Assembly: GCA_026987155.1 (NCBI GenBank)
Contig: JALSNG010000060.1
Span: 1 to 10,558, forward strand
Reading direction: 5' to 3'
DNA: 10,558 bases
Source: Thermococcus sp.
Lineage (GTDB): Archaea > Methanobacteriota_B > Thermococci > Thermococcales > Thermococcaceae
Shown here: piece after piece, positions 1 through 6,713 of the stretch
Position numbering within the stretch: position 1 is the first letter of the stretch
Layout: every line of letters starts with the position of its first letter
Translations under genes and position numbers: made by a program
Notes under the pieces: generated by a model
Seen by the model: the letters and a program-made list of their open reading frames with translations, nothing else
What the model was told of the DNA's origin: nothing
Databases searched by the model: none

Positions 1-341
1 TCCTCCGGCTTTCCCGGCAGGTACGGGGCATTAAAGGTTATCACGTCTAACTCTCCGGAAACGTTCTCAAAGAGGTCGCTGAGGATGAACTTCACGTTCT
101 TTATCCCGTTAAGCTCAGAGTTCTTCTTCGCGAGTTCGATGGCAAAGGGGTTTACGTCAACGCCGAGAACAAAATCCGCTTTCTTAGCCATCAGAAGCGC
201 TATCAGTCCCGTCCCAGTCCCCATGTCAAGGCCAATGTCCCCTTCCTTCACAGCGAGGTGCTCGGCTAAGAGAAACGTGTCCTCAGCGGGTTCGTAAACT
301 TGGGGGTGGAGAAGAAGTTGGAGACCATAATAGGAGGGCAT
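1..341 (-). CDS. HemK/Mtq2-type SAM-dependent methyltransferase, 3' end outside window
   Basis: The first 113 residues are visible; the C-terminus runs off the left edge. The start 'MPSYYG' is followed by 'VYEPAEDTFLLAE' at residues 15-27, a hallmark of archaeal/eukaryotic HemK-related (Mtq2-type) methyltransferases. The SAM-binding glycine motif 'LDMGTGTG' is at about 38-45, and 'NAPYLPG' at 104-110 is the catalytic (N/D)PPY motif, with Ala in place of the first Pro. Family members methylate the glutamine of the GGQ motif of translation termination factor, often with a Trm112 partner; that substrate is family knowledge. The ATG lies 13 nt after the S27ae stop, so it is probably the last visible gene of the translation/transcription operon. 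No in-frame start exists between that stop and the ATG, and the RBS is weak. Confidence 0.85.
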   Translation of the reverse strand, partial: MPSYYGLQLLLHPQVYEPAEDTFLLAEHLAVKEGDIGLDMGTGTGLIALLMAKKADFVLGVDVNPFAIELAKKNSELNGIKNVKFILSDLFENVSGELDVITFNAPYLPGKPE

Positions 342-354
342 GAGAGGGCCCCAA

Positions 355-519
355 TCACTTCTTCCACTCGGTGTAGCCGCACTTACCGCAGCTCCAGCGG
401 TCCTTGTGGTTTGCCATGAAGACCCCTGGACCGCAGCGGGGGCAGTAACGGTTCTTCCTTTTGATCTTCCCTCCCTGAACCTCGTAGAGCTTCCATTTTT
501 GACTCTTCCTCTTGGCCAT
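355..519 (-). CDS. rps27ae: Small ribosomal subunit protein S27ae (eS31)
   Basis: A 54-residue zinc-ribbon ribosomal protein. The basic N-terminus 'MAKRKSQKWKLYEV' is followed by a first knuckle CPRC (residues 26-29) and a second CGKC (44-47), ending in 'GYTEWKK', as in archaeal S27ae. The four cysteines should bind one zinc. The eukaryotic counterpart is made as a ubiquitin fusion; the archaeal one is free, as here. The length is slightly above the roughly 50 residues usual in Thermococcales, because of a few extra basic residues at the N-terminus. A strong RBS (GAGGTGGT) lies just before the ATG and overlaps the S24e stop codon, 10 nt upstream, so translation of the two ribosomal proteins is probably coupled. 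Confidence 0.95.
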   Translation of the reverse strand: MAKRKSQKWKLYEVQGGKIKRKNRYCPRCGPGVFMANHKDRWSCGKCGYTEWKK

Positions 520-529
520 CTACACCACC

Positions 530-826
530 TCACTCCTCCTCCTTCTGAAGGAGCCCATCTCTGATGAGGACGTAATCCGGTTCGATGTAAAACATCCTTT
601 CTTTGCTCTCATAAGCCTTCGCGTAGCCCTTTGAAACGGAGCTTCCGAAGTAGCTCCTTATGTACTGTACGACTACAGTATCGGGGCCAAGATCGAGCAT
701 GGCAACGAGCTTGCCCTTTACATCGGCCCTGCTCGGTGTTGGTTCACCCTCATGGATAACGTCGAAGTATATCTCCTTTCTACCCAAGAGCTTGTTCTCC
801 CGCACCTCGGTAACCTTAATCTCCAT
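530..826 (-). CDS. rps24e: Small ribosomal subunit protein S24e
   Basis: 98 residues, the usual archaeal S24e length. The sequence begins 'MEIKVTEVRENKLLGRKEI' and contains 'HEGEPTPSR' at about 25-33, the best conserved motif of the family, followed by the 'YIRSYFG' and 'GYAKAYES' segments. The C-terminus is acidic ('LLQKEEE'). The protein belongs to the archaeal/eukaryotic small subunit and has no bacterial counterpart. Its ATG is preceded by an excellent RBS (GGAGGTGG, 7 nt spacing) located inside the end of the dephospho-CoA kinase gene, which it overlaps by 11 nt. It sits between that gene and S27ae in the operon; the S24e-S27ae pair is typical of Euryarchaeota. Confidence 0.96.
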   Translation of the reverse strand: MEIKVTEVRENKLLGRKEIYFDVIHEGEPTPSRADVKGKLVAMLDLGPDTVVVQYIRSYFGSSVSKGYAKAYESKERMFYIEPDYVLIRDGLLQKEEE

Positions 827-1349
827 CGTGAACCACCTCCATCTTGGAAATTATCCGCGCACACCTGCGCTTGCATTCGGGTGTTACCTTTATAAGCACT
901 ACCCCTTCATCGGGCTGGCCGTAAATCACGAGCGAACCAAGGGGTGCGTAGAGTACGGCAGGGATGGCCGCCAAATCCTCCTCCCCGTTCACCTTTATGT
1001 AAACCCTCCTTCCCCTCTCGGCCAGGCCAAAGCCCTTTCTGATTGCGTTTAATAAAGCTTTCGTTATGGTTCCGGCTGGATTTTGAACGGTCATGAGCAC
1101 CGCGTCAGTCTCTATGTCCGGGTTGTACTCCCTGCGCTTTGTCCTGTGATCGTATATGGCCATGGTCGGCTTTATTCCCAGCTTGAGTACATTCTCCGTG
1201 ACGACGTCACCTACCGTGATTACATGGGGCGCTTTTTGGAGCTCTCCCCTGATCCTCTCGTAGGGCACTGGGATCTGGCCGCGTACGAGTCTGCCGAGGG
1301 GCTCCTTTAGCTCTGAGCGAAGGGAGGGGGTTAGTACGAGCCTCATCAT
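816..1349 (-). CDS. GTP-dependent dephospho-CoA kinase (DUF359 family)
   Basis: 177 residues of the DUF359 family, whose Thermococcus kodakarensis member phosphorylates dephospho-CoA with GTP, the last step of archaeal coenzyme A synthesis. Visible family motifs are 'TVGDVVTENV' (45-54), 'YDHRT' (66-70), 'NPAGTIT' (90-96), 'GEEDLA' (122-127) and 'YGQPDEGVV' (143-151). The acidic residues in the first, fourth and fifth motifs are probable catalytic or nucleotide-binding residues. It is unrelated to bacterial CoaE. The start chosen is the first of two tandem ATGs (MMRLVL), which makes an ATGA overlap with the Spt4 stop; the open frame continues further upstream but only inside spt4. The gene sits between transcription and ribosomal protein genes, so CoA synthesis may share expression with gene-expression machinery. 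Confidence 0.9.
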   Translation of the reverse strand: MMRLVLTPSLRSELKEPLGRLVRGQIPVPYERIRGELQKAPHVITVGDVVTENVLKLGIKPTMAIYDHRTKRREYNPDIETDAVLMTVQNPAGTITKALLNAIRKGFGLAERGRRVYIKVNGEEDLAAIPAVLYAPLGSLVIYGQPDEGVVLIKVTPECKRRCARIISKMEVVHDGD

Positions 1350-1534
1350 CTGACCCTTATGGCGTACTTTCCGGGAACCTTTGCTCCTATGGCCTGGGCT
1401 ATCCTTGACTTCTCTGGATCGGTGACTATTACCAGGTCGAACCACTCGTCGCTTAGATCCCTGCTACCGCATACCGGACAGCGGTCTTCCGTGGTTATGT
1501 AGTGACAGTGCCTGCATGCCCTCTCCTTCGTCAT
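1346..1534 (-). CDS. spt4: Transcription elongation factor Spt4 (RpoE'')
   Basis: 62 residues, normal for archaeal Spt4. An N-terminal zinc knuckle is formed by CRHC (residues 7-10) and CPVC (19-22). It is followed by 'LSDEWFDLVIVTDPEKS', the conserved segment that contacts Spt5, and by a C-terminal 'PGKYAIRVR' strand. Spt4 pairs with the NGN domain of Spt5 and raises processivity of RNA polymerase on the clamp. The gene overlaps its upstream neighbour rpoE by ATGA and the downstream dephospho-CoA kinase gene by ATGA, so all three are probably translated by re-initiation or coupling. The RBS (AAGGAGG) lies in the last codons of rpoE. The rpoE-spt4 pairing is a conserved archaeal arrangement. 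Confidence 0.96.
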   Translation of the reverse strand: MTKERACRHCHYITTEDRCPVCGSRDLSDEWFDLVIVTDPEKSRIAQAIGAKVPGKYAIRVR

Positions 1535-2091
1535 GCCTCAGCCTCCTTGCGCTTCTCCTTCTCTATCCAGTCCCTCTTCCCAAGGCCCGGCTGACGCATG
1601 GTAAGGCCCACCTTGTTCTCCCTAATGATTCTGCTCTTGACACTTACAGCTATTATCCTCGCCCTAACCTCGTCTCCGAGTTTTAAGATTCTCTTCGTTT
1701 CTTTCCCAAGGAACTGCTTGTTTTTCTCGTCAAACACCACGTAGTCATCCATGAGCTGGCTGATGTGAACGAGGCCGTCCATCGGCCCGATTCTGATGAA
1801 CGCGCCGTATGGGGCAACATCGATAACCTCGCCTTCAACAACCTCGTGCATCTCGGGCTTCCATACAAGGACGTTGAAAACAACCTCATGATAGGTTGCG
1901 CCGTCTCCGTGAACTATCACTCCCTGACCGATGTCTTCAACGTCCATAACGGCCAGGATAACGCCCTCGTCTCTATCATAGATTCCCTCGTAGGTCTCTC
2001 TAAGGACGAGCTTGGCTGCTTCCTTTGGGTCCATCATAAACATTTTAGGCGGAATCCTAACGACGTCCTTAACCTTCAGGAGCTTGTACAT
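1531..2091 (-). CDS. rpoE: DNA-directed RNA polymerase subunit Rpo7 (RpoE')
   Basis: 186 residues. The N-terminal half, 'MYKLLKVKDVVRIPP', is the Rpb7-type tip domain. The C-terminal half is an S1/OB domain that starts near 'VVEGEVIDVAPYGAFI' (residues 82-97) and includes 'GLVHISQL'. Rpo7 forms the stalk with Rpo4, binds the nascent RNA and helps open promoters. The open frame can be extended by five codons to a TTG, but the ATG chosen fits the known N-terminus of the family and has a GGGAGG RBS at good distance, which would be coding under the longer start. The gap to the upstream pyrophosphatase gene is 29 nt with no clear TATA, so it is probably in the same transcript. The stop overlaps the spt4 start. 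Confidence 0.95.
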   Translation of the reverse strand: MYKLLKVKDVVRIPPKMFMMDPKEAAKLVLRETYEGIYDRDEGVILAVMDVEDIGQGVIVHGDGATYHEVVFNVLVWKPEMHEVVEGEVIDVAPYGAFIRIGPMDGLVHISQLMDDYVVFDEKNKQFLGKETKRILKLGDEVRARIIAVSVKSRIIRENKVGLTMRQPGLGKRDWIEKEKRKEAEA

Positions 2092-2120
2092 GCCTTGGCC
2101 TCCCAAAATTGAGGAAGGGT

Positions 2121-2654
2121 TCAGTCCTTCCCAAACTTCTCCTTGTAGAGCTCTATCGCCCTCAGGATCTCCTTTTTAGCCTCTTCCGCGTTGCCCCATC
2201 CCTCGACGGTAGTGGTTTTTCCCTGTAGCTCCTTGTACCTTTGGAAGAAGTGGGCTATCTCGTTGAGAAAGGCCTCGGGGACGTCGTCTATGTCCTTCCA
2301 GTCGTCGAAGTATGGATCCTCAACGGGGACAGCTAAAACCTTCCAGTCCTTGTCGCCCGAATCTTCCATCTTCATGATGCCTATTGGCCTCGCCTCGATG
2401 ATGGTGAGAGGATAAACCGGCTCGCGCATGATGACCATTATGTCGAACGGATCTCCGTCGTCGTACCAGGTCTGAGGAATTATTCCGTAGTCGACAGGAT
2501 AGAAGAACGGGCTGTAGAGCACCCTATCAAGCTTTATGAGTCCGGTCTTTTTGTCGAGCTCGTACTTGTTCCTGCTTCCCTTCGGTATCTCTATCAGGGC
2601 ATAAACAACGTCTGGAACCTCCGGTCCGGGCTCAAGTTCGTGGAACGGGTTCAT
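2121..2654 (-). CDS. ppa: Soluble inorganic pyrophosphatase (family I)
   Basis: 177 residues, typical for prokaryotic family I pyrophosphatase. It hydrolyses PPi to two phosphates in the cytosol and so drives nucleic acid and tRNA-charging reactions. The signature 'DDGDPFDIM' (65-73) supplies three metal-binding aspartates (D66, D68, D71). Other active-site residues line up with the E. coli enzyme: E22, K30, E32, R44, Y56, D101 or D103, K105, Y140 and K141. The start ATG has a GAGGTGG RBS. It is the first gene after a promoter-containing gap of about 95 nt, so it probably heads the ppa-rpoE-spt4-kinase-rps24e-rps27ae-methyltransferase transcript. No key residue seems to be missing. Confidence 0.97.
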   Translation of the reverse strand: MNPFHELEPGPEVPDVVYALIEIPKGSRNKYELDKKTGLIKLDRVLYSPFFYPVDYGIIPQTWYDDGDPFDIMVIMREPVYPLTIIEARPIGIMKMEDSGDKDWKVLAVPVEDPYFDDWKDIDDVPEAFLNEIAHFFQRYKELQGKTTTVEGWGNAEEAKKEILRAIELYKEKFGKD

Positions 2655-2710
2655 CTCTAACCACCTCTAACCTTTTTGCAGAACTTCTAAGGGTGGCTTT
2701 CAAGTAGTGC

Positions 2711-2734
2711 TTTTAAAGTTGTTGGTTATAAAAG
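2711..2734 (-). promoter_or_regulatory. Promoter region of the ppa operon
   Basis: Two TATA-like elements are read on the minus strand: TTTATAA (plus 2728-2734 region) and CTTTAAAAG (plus 2711-2719). Archaeal initiation lies about 25 nt downstream, so they would give leaders of roughly 50 or 34 nt before the ppa ATG. I cannot decide between them from sequence; a double start is possible. Confidence 0.55.
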
Positions 2735-2738
2735 AGGA

Positions 2739-2777
2739 ACCCGGGCCAATCAGTTTGCCCGTCTTTTGGCCCCGGGT
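2739..2777 (-). terminator. Hairpin plus T-tract at the end of the secretion operon
   Basis: On the minus strand, ACCCGGGGCCAA (2777-2766) can pair with TTGGCCCGGGT (2749-2739): 11 base pairs with one bulged G, and a 16-nt loop that contains the end of the DUF5305 gene and part of its stop codon. It is followed by TCCTCTTTT. The stem is almost all G-C, as needed at high temperature. The shape is that of an intrinsic terminator, although archaeal termination often needs only the T-tract. Confidence 0.5.
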
Positions 2778-3769
2778 AGAGGAGTTCTGTATTCATAGGC
2801 CACACCATCGTCAACGATGACATAAACCTCCTCATCGCCGTCCAAGTACGTCATTATGGGTTTGTCAAGCAGATTGAAGGCCTTCTCAAGGTCGTTCCTG
2901 TCTCGAAGGTAAACCCGCCTATCAACGTTCTCTGGAGCGCCCCTAACAATGTAGGGTCTGAGCTTCCCCATATCATCCCGGGACTTTCTGCCCGCGTACA
3001 AATAACCCACCAACGGGAGGAATGCAAAGAGTGCGATGAGGCCCGTTCCAGATCGGGCATTTTGCACGTCACTTGATATCCCAAAAACATCAGCTTTTGC
3101 CCTCAAAGTTGACGTCTCTCTGAAATGGCGGTTTTCCGTTTTCTCTGGGTCGATAAAGTAATAGAGGCCAGCGTTCGAGTCCTTCATTAGCGTTGACGTG
3201 TGAACAAAGTCTTCTCCAAAGGTTTTTCCGGCCAATTTTCCCCTTCCGGTAACGGAGGCTGTTATGGTTATCCTGCGTCTCAGTCTCCTCAATCCCAGTT
3301 CCCGAGATATTAGGGCACTCCGGTTGTCGAGAGCCACCAGATCAAGGGAGTATTCCGAACTGAAAGAACCGTTTTTCAGGACGCCCCTTTCTTCAAACAT
3401 GGTTTCATTCCAGAGGAGGACTTCCTCAGTACCCTTTACAACGTAGTACGATGCCTTAACCCGCAGGGTGTAGTTGCCCATCTTCAGCCCGGGGATCGAA
3501 TGATACTCGTATACCATCCGAATTTCCCTTGTTATGGGCAGAGGATAGTCTGCCATCGCGGCACTCTCACCGTATAGAGTGTTGTTCTCAAAAACACCAA
3601 CGTGAGACAACTTCCCATCGGCGGTGAAAGTTCCAATGTCCATTGTGGTAACAACGTAGGGGTTGGTCCCCATCAGCTTAATCGAATAGAGGCCAAATAC
3701 AACGAACAGAATGAGGAAGGCTCCAATGACTTCCCCCCTCCTAAAAAATTTATGTATCTTTTGCTTCAT
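2750..3769 (-). CDS. DUF5305-like membrane protein, last gene of the secretion operon
   Basis: 339 residues. There is an N-terminal membrane helix at about 13-31, an outside domain at about 32-240 rich in beta-strand-like and N-glycosylation-like sequons (NNT, NYT, NET, NGS), a second helix at about 243-260, and a basic cytosolic tail of about 80 residues. The tail carries 'DNDLEKAF'-like and 'YVIVDDGVAYEYRTP' (316-330) motifs, which match my memory of the C-terminus of DUF5305, a family found beside signal peptidases and DUF1102 genes in archaea. No enzyme motif is visible. The ATG overlaps the stop of the upstream gene (ATGA), so the two are coupled. It may be a membrane accessory or assembly factor for the secreted proteins; that is inference. 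The family assignment should be confirmed by profile search. Confidence 0.75.
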   Translation of the reverse strand: MKQKIHKFFRRGEVIGAFLILFVVFGLYSIKLMGTNPYVVTTMDIGTFTADGKLSHVGVFENNTLYGESAAMADYPLPITREIRMVYEYHSIPGLKMGNYTLRVKASYYVVKGTEEVLLWNETMFEERGVLKNGSFSSEYSLDLVALDNRSALISRELGLRRLRRRITITASVTGRGKLAGKTFGEDFVHTSTLMKDSNAGLYYFIDPEKTENRHFRETSTLRAKADVFGISSDVQNARSGTGLIALFAFLPLVGYLYAGRKSRDDMGKLRPYIVRGAPENVDRRVYLRDRNDLEKAFNLLDKPIMTYLDGDEEVYVIVDDGVAYEYRTPLPGAKRRAN

Positions 3770-5109
3770 CTTTCACAGTCTCCTTCACAGTCTTCTGATT
3801 GAAACGTGCTCCCAGTGGATCCATTCCCCCCACATTTATGACAGGCCACAACGCTCACGTAGTGGGCACCTCCAAAGCAGCCACAACCGTTTATACATAC
3901 CCTATCAACGAGAAGAACACGGGAGTCAGTTATGCCCTCCGTGTGTTCGTAAAGATCCAGTGTGGCACTCTCCCCCTCCCCAAGGTGAAGTCTCCAAGTT
4001 ACAATGCTACCACCGGCATCCCGTAAAATCGAGAGGGTGCCCCTGCTTGAGACGTTGTCCACGAGGCTGAAATAGGCCCCTACTTCCTGCTTCACGACAA
4101 AATCTCTTTCGTTTCCCTCGTTTCTAAAAGATATCCTCGTGTGATAGTCCCCACTCTGGCCGCTAAGGAGTAGCATTCGCCCGTCCACTGCACTCTCGAG
4201 ATGGAGGTCGCAATCACCACTTCCAGGACAGACTGTATGAACGCTTATGTTTCCGCTTTTAACACCGTAACCACGTATTTCCGCCCCCTCGTTCAAGAGG
4301 TAATCACTCCCGCACTCGGTGAACTCCTGGTTCCCCGCTGGGTTGAGCTTGGTGTGCACAGTTACATCCATGTACCCACTCTCACCAGGGGCCAAATCCA
4401 CTCGCCAGAGGATGTGATGACTCCCACCGGATTGAACCAGGGAGTAGTTACCGGCGCTCAAAGTCAAAGAGTCCACATCGAACTCTCCGGGAATGACGTC
4501 CCTAACACTCAGGTTCCTGGCAACTCCAGGGCTACTTACCGTAATCCTGAAGGTCCAGTGGAGGGGAGCATGTGCGGGCACTTCGGACTCACCACTCAGC
4601 AGTTCCTTTTTTATGGTGGGCCCCCCAACTACAACTAACCTCACCGGACACGTGACCAGCAGGGCATCTCCCCCATTCCAGCGGGCATACACAGAAATCG
4701 GCACGGTGTACTCTCCCGGACCGGCAGCACTAAGAGAAACGTGGCCCGTAAATGTGTAGCCGCTTCCAGGGTAGATTCCCCTCTCCCCACCGTCCTCGGT
4801 TTCGAGGTGCACCTTCACGTTGTCCGGAAGGGATGAGTAGTCGGGATAGAGGGACACCCACACGGTCCCCATATCGTTCAAATGGTTTCTGAGCGTTAGG
4901 GCATTGAACTCAACCTCCCCGTTTGAATCAACCGTGACCACGGCGGAATAACCTTTTTCACACACGGCCCCAAGGTATTCCCCACTGTGTGATACAACGT
5001 TCATTCTTACCTCCCTGATAGCGTTTAAACCAACAAAGGTACCGCTCGATCCGATGATGATTAGCAAGGCCACGAGGAGTCCAAAAACAGTAACGATCAT
5101 CTTCCTCAT
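3766..5109 (-). CDS. Secreted multidomain protein: DUF1102/TasA-like N-domain, DUF11-like domain, Cys-rich tail
   Basis: 447 residues. A hydrophobic segment (3-20) is followed by 'GSSGTFVGL', which resembles the signal-peptide ends of the DUF1102 proteins in this operon. Residues about 24-160 share a pattern with those proteins: R.V.M.VV near 32-39, a 'NGEVEFNAL' strand at 63-71, and a closing 'PGSGYTF...L.A...GEYTVPISVYARW' segment (114-144). Residues about 165-292 look like a DUF11/Ig-type repeat ('VRDVIPGEF', 'LWRVDLAPGES'). About 300-400 is a further beta-rich domain ('ISFRNEGNERDF'). The tail has seven cysteines (405, 409, 411, 423, 426, 441, 445). There is no C-terminal membrane helix or LPXTG-like sorting motif. 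ATGA overlaps join it to both neighbours. It is probably secreted by the operon's own signal peptidase; its role as filament base, cap or adhesin is not determinable here. Confidence 0.7.
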   Translation of the reverse strand: MRKMIVTVFGLLVALLIIIGSSGTFVGLNAIREVRMNVVSHSGEYLGAVCEKGYSAVVTVDSNGEVEFNALTLRNHLNDMGTVWVSLYPDYSSLPDNVKVHLETEDGGERGIYPGSGYTFTGHVSLSAAGPGEYTVPISVYARWNGGDALLVTCPVRLVVVGGPTIKKELLSGESEVPAHAPLHWTFRITVSSPGVARNLSVRDVIPGEFDVDSLTLSAGNYSLVQSGGSHHILWRVDLAPGESGYMDVTVHTKLNPAGNQEFTECGSDYLLNEGAEIRGYGVKSGNISVHTVCPGSGDCDLHLESAVDGRMLLLSGQSGDYHTRISFRNEGNERDFVVKQEVGAYFSLVDNVSSRGTLSILRDAGGSIVTWRLHLGEGESATLDLYEHTEGITDSRVLLVDRVCINGCGCFGGAHYVSVVACHKCGGNGSTGSTFQSEDCEGDCER

Positions 5110-6167
5110 ATCCGCAACACCTCCAAGAACCTCCCGATAAAAGAGCCCCTTCCCCTTCTGATTCTTACTACGTCCTCCTTTCCCATCCCAGTGACGAGGT
5201 AAATCATCCAGAGCATGACCCCAACCTCAAAGAGTATCGCAAGAAGGGGTAACATGGGGTTAAAACTGTAGAGCCAGGACACCACCGGGGCCGGCAGGAC
5301 GTGGGGATACGCAGTTATCTTGACACCGGTAGAATAGACGGCGGTTTTTTCGGGTGCCCTTACATTGACCACGAGGGTTCTCTCCTCCCCACCGCTGAGT
5401 TGGAAGCTCGGAGAAGAGATGGCCGTTACAGGAGCGTGGGCTGAGACGTAGTAGAGCATCGGGTAGATGTTGTTGTTTTTGACCATCAACTCCGTGGAGA
5501 ATTCCTCTCCCGGGAGATGCCAGCCATCCCTCAATCCTCCTGCGCTCGTAACGGCGTACTCCAGAGGAACACTCTCCCACGAAACAAAAACGGCCATTGC
5601 AACGGTTATTATAAGTATCACAGCCACAGCCAAATAGAGGGTTCTAAACCCAATCCTCAAAAACCTTGACCGCCGTTTTCGCTCTCCCGAATCCCCCGAA
5701 AAGGCTATGATACCCACTAAGGCCAGGATGACACCCAGGAGAATTTTGGACCTATTGTCAAGTCCCCCCTGGAGGTAGTTCCCAACCAGAGGGATCCTTA
5801 TCACATGCCCCTCAAGTGTCACAACCTTTCCAGCCACGTCTTTTTTCTGAACCGGCGGTATACCGGAACCCACCTGATCCGTTGCAACGTTGGCGTCCCC
5901 CTTTGTTAAGTAACCCCCGCCAGTTATGAGAACCACCCTGTGAACGGTCCACTTCCCGTTGGCCCGGAAGACTATCACGTCACCTACCCCAGGGTTCCTT
6001 GAGAGAGGGTTCAGGAAAAAAACGTCACCCCTGTTTATATTTGGAGTCATGCTCTCAGAGTAAGCGTAGGACATGAAAACCGGCCTGTCAAACAGCGCCC
6101 CAAGGAGGGACCCGACCACCAGAACCGCGAGAAGCCCAATTAAAAGGTACTCAATCAAACCTTTCAT
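5106..6167 (-). CDS. Signal peptidase I, ER/SipW type (S26B), with C-terminal extracytoplasmic domain
   Basis: 353 residues, about twice the catalytic core. TM1 is at about 5-26. The core has 'YSESMTPNINRGDVF' (36-50) with catalytic Ser39, 'WTVHRVV' with His76 in place of the bacterial Lys, and 'TKGDANVATD' (88-97) with the Asp residues of the Ser-His-Asp type. This is the archaeal/ER/SipW class that cleaves signal peptides outside the membrane. Past the core come TM2 (about 141-157), TM3 (about 175-196), an extracytoplasmic Ig-like stretch (197-305, 'LPGEEFSTELMVKN...LSGGEERTLVVNV') and TM4 (306-327), ending in a basic tail. It overlaps both neighbours by ATGA and follows three secreted-protein genes, so it is probably their dedicated peptidase, as SipW is for TasA. 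A separate housekeeping peptidase presumably exists elsewhere. Confidence 0.88.
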   Translation of the reverse strand: MKGLIEYLLIGLLAVLVVGSLLGALFDRPVFMSYAYSESMTPNINRGDVFFLNPLSRNPGVGDVIVFRANGKWTVHRVVLITGGGYLTKGDANVATDQVGSGIPPVQKKDVAGKVVTLEGHVIRIPLVGNYLQGGLDNRSKILLGVILALVGIIAFSGDSGERKRRSRFLRIGFRTLYLAVAVILIITVAMAVFVSWESVPLEYAVTSAGGLRDGWHLPGEEFSTELMVKNNNIYPMLYYVSAHAPVTAISSPSFQLSGGEERTLVVNVRAPEKTAVYSTGVKITAYPHVLPAPVVSWLYSFNPMLPLLAILFEVGVMLWMIYLVTGMGKEDVVRIRRGRGSFIGRFLEVLRI

Positions 6168-6667
6168 TGACAGGCCCCCTTCATGACTTCAATCGTAAAG
6201 CTATCCCAGCGAGCGCCCGTAATTTCTCCCGGCGAATTTACCCTCACGCCGACGTTCCTTTTTTCCCTTCCAACAGTTAGCTCCATGCTTCTGCTCCACT
6301 TTCCAGTGAAGCTGCCAGAGAAAAACTGCACGCTTGGGTTTTTGGAGGATATTCTCACGCAAATCACAGAAGATTCAGTTTCGAAGGGCCTGTTAACCAC
6401 TATGAGCACGTCTTCGAAAACGTAAACACTCTCTGAACTCAGACCCCTGGCTTTTCCGGAACAATGAGGGTTTCGAGAACTAATATCCAGAACAAGTGAA
6501 CCGTTTTCGTTCCAATACGAATAGGGGGCAACCGGAATCACCACTGGACCGCCCCTGGAATATGTACTGGTAATCATTAAGGGATGAGAGGGGTGTATCC
6601 CCCCTGATCCGATGAGCAGTAGAATCAACATCCCAATACCGGAGCCAATTTTTATAGCGGTTTTCAT
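6164..6667 (-). CDS. DUF1102-family secreted protein, divergent third paralogue
   Basis: 167 residues. Signal-like hydrophobic segment at 5-20, then 'GSGG'. The paralogue pattern is clear in the middle: 'APYSYWNENGSLVLDIS' (47-63) corresponds to 'QPYAYINSNGMLVIDLS' of the next gene upstream, 'GLSSESVYVFEDV' (75-87) to 'GVSPNSTYVFEEV', and 'SSVICVRIS' to 'TPICMNIT'. The segment between signal and 'APYSYW' is different: the 'R..HI..V.DD.ELIDL' block of the other two copies is missing, and so is the 'NHLWE' sequence, replaced by 'NRPFE'. Cys at 69, 103 and 166, the last being next to the C-terminus. Start by ATG with GAGG RBS, 46 nt after the previous gene, the only non-overlapping junction of the operon. 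It may be a minor or specialised subunit; this is inference. Confidence 0.72.
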   Translation of the reverse strand: MKTAIKIGSGIGMLILLLIGSGGIHPSHPLMITSTYSRGGPVVIPVAPYSYWNENGSLVLDISSRNPHCSGKARGLSSESVYVFEDVLIVVNRPFETESSVICVRISSKNPSVQFFSGSFTGKWSRSMELTVGREKRNVGVRVNSPGEITGARWDSFTIEVMKGACQ

Positions 6668-6713
6668 CTTTTTTCCTCAAGTTCAAGGAGCAAAGGCTCC
6701 AGAAAGAAATTGT

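Noticed and set aside
1350..1445. Longer N-terminus for the dephospho-CoA kinase
   Set aside because: The added codons lie entirely in spt4, are not family-like, and the ATGA overlap with an ATG start fits the known family length of about 177 residues.
4201..4638. Open frame of 145 codons on the plus strand
   Set aside because: It is antisense to the 447-residue secreted protein, has no RBS or recognisable domain, and its composition follows the opposite strand's codons.
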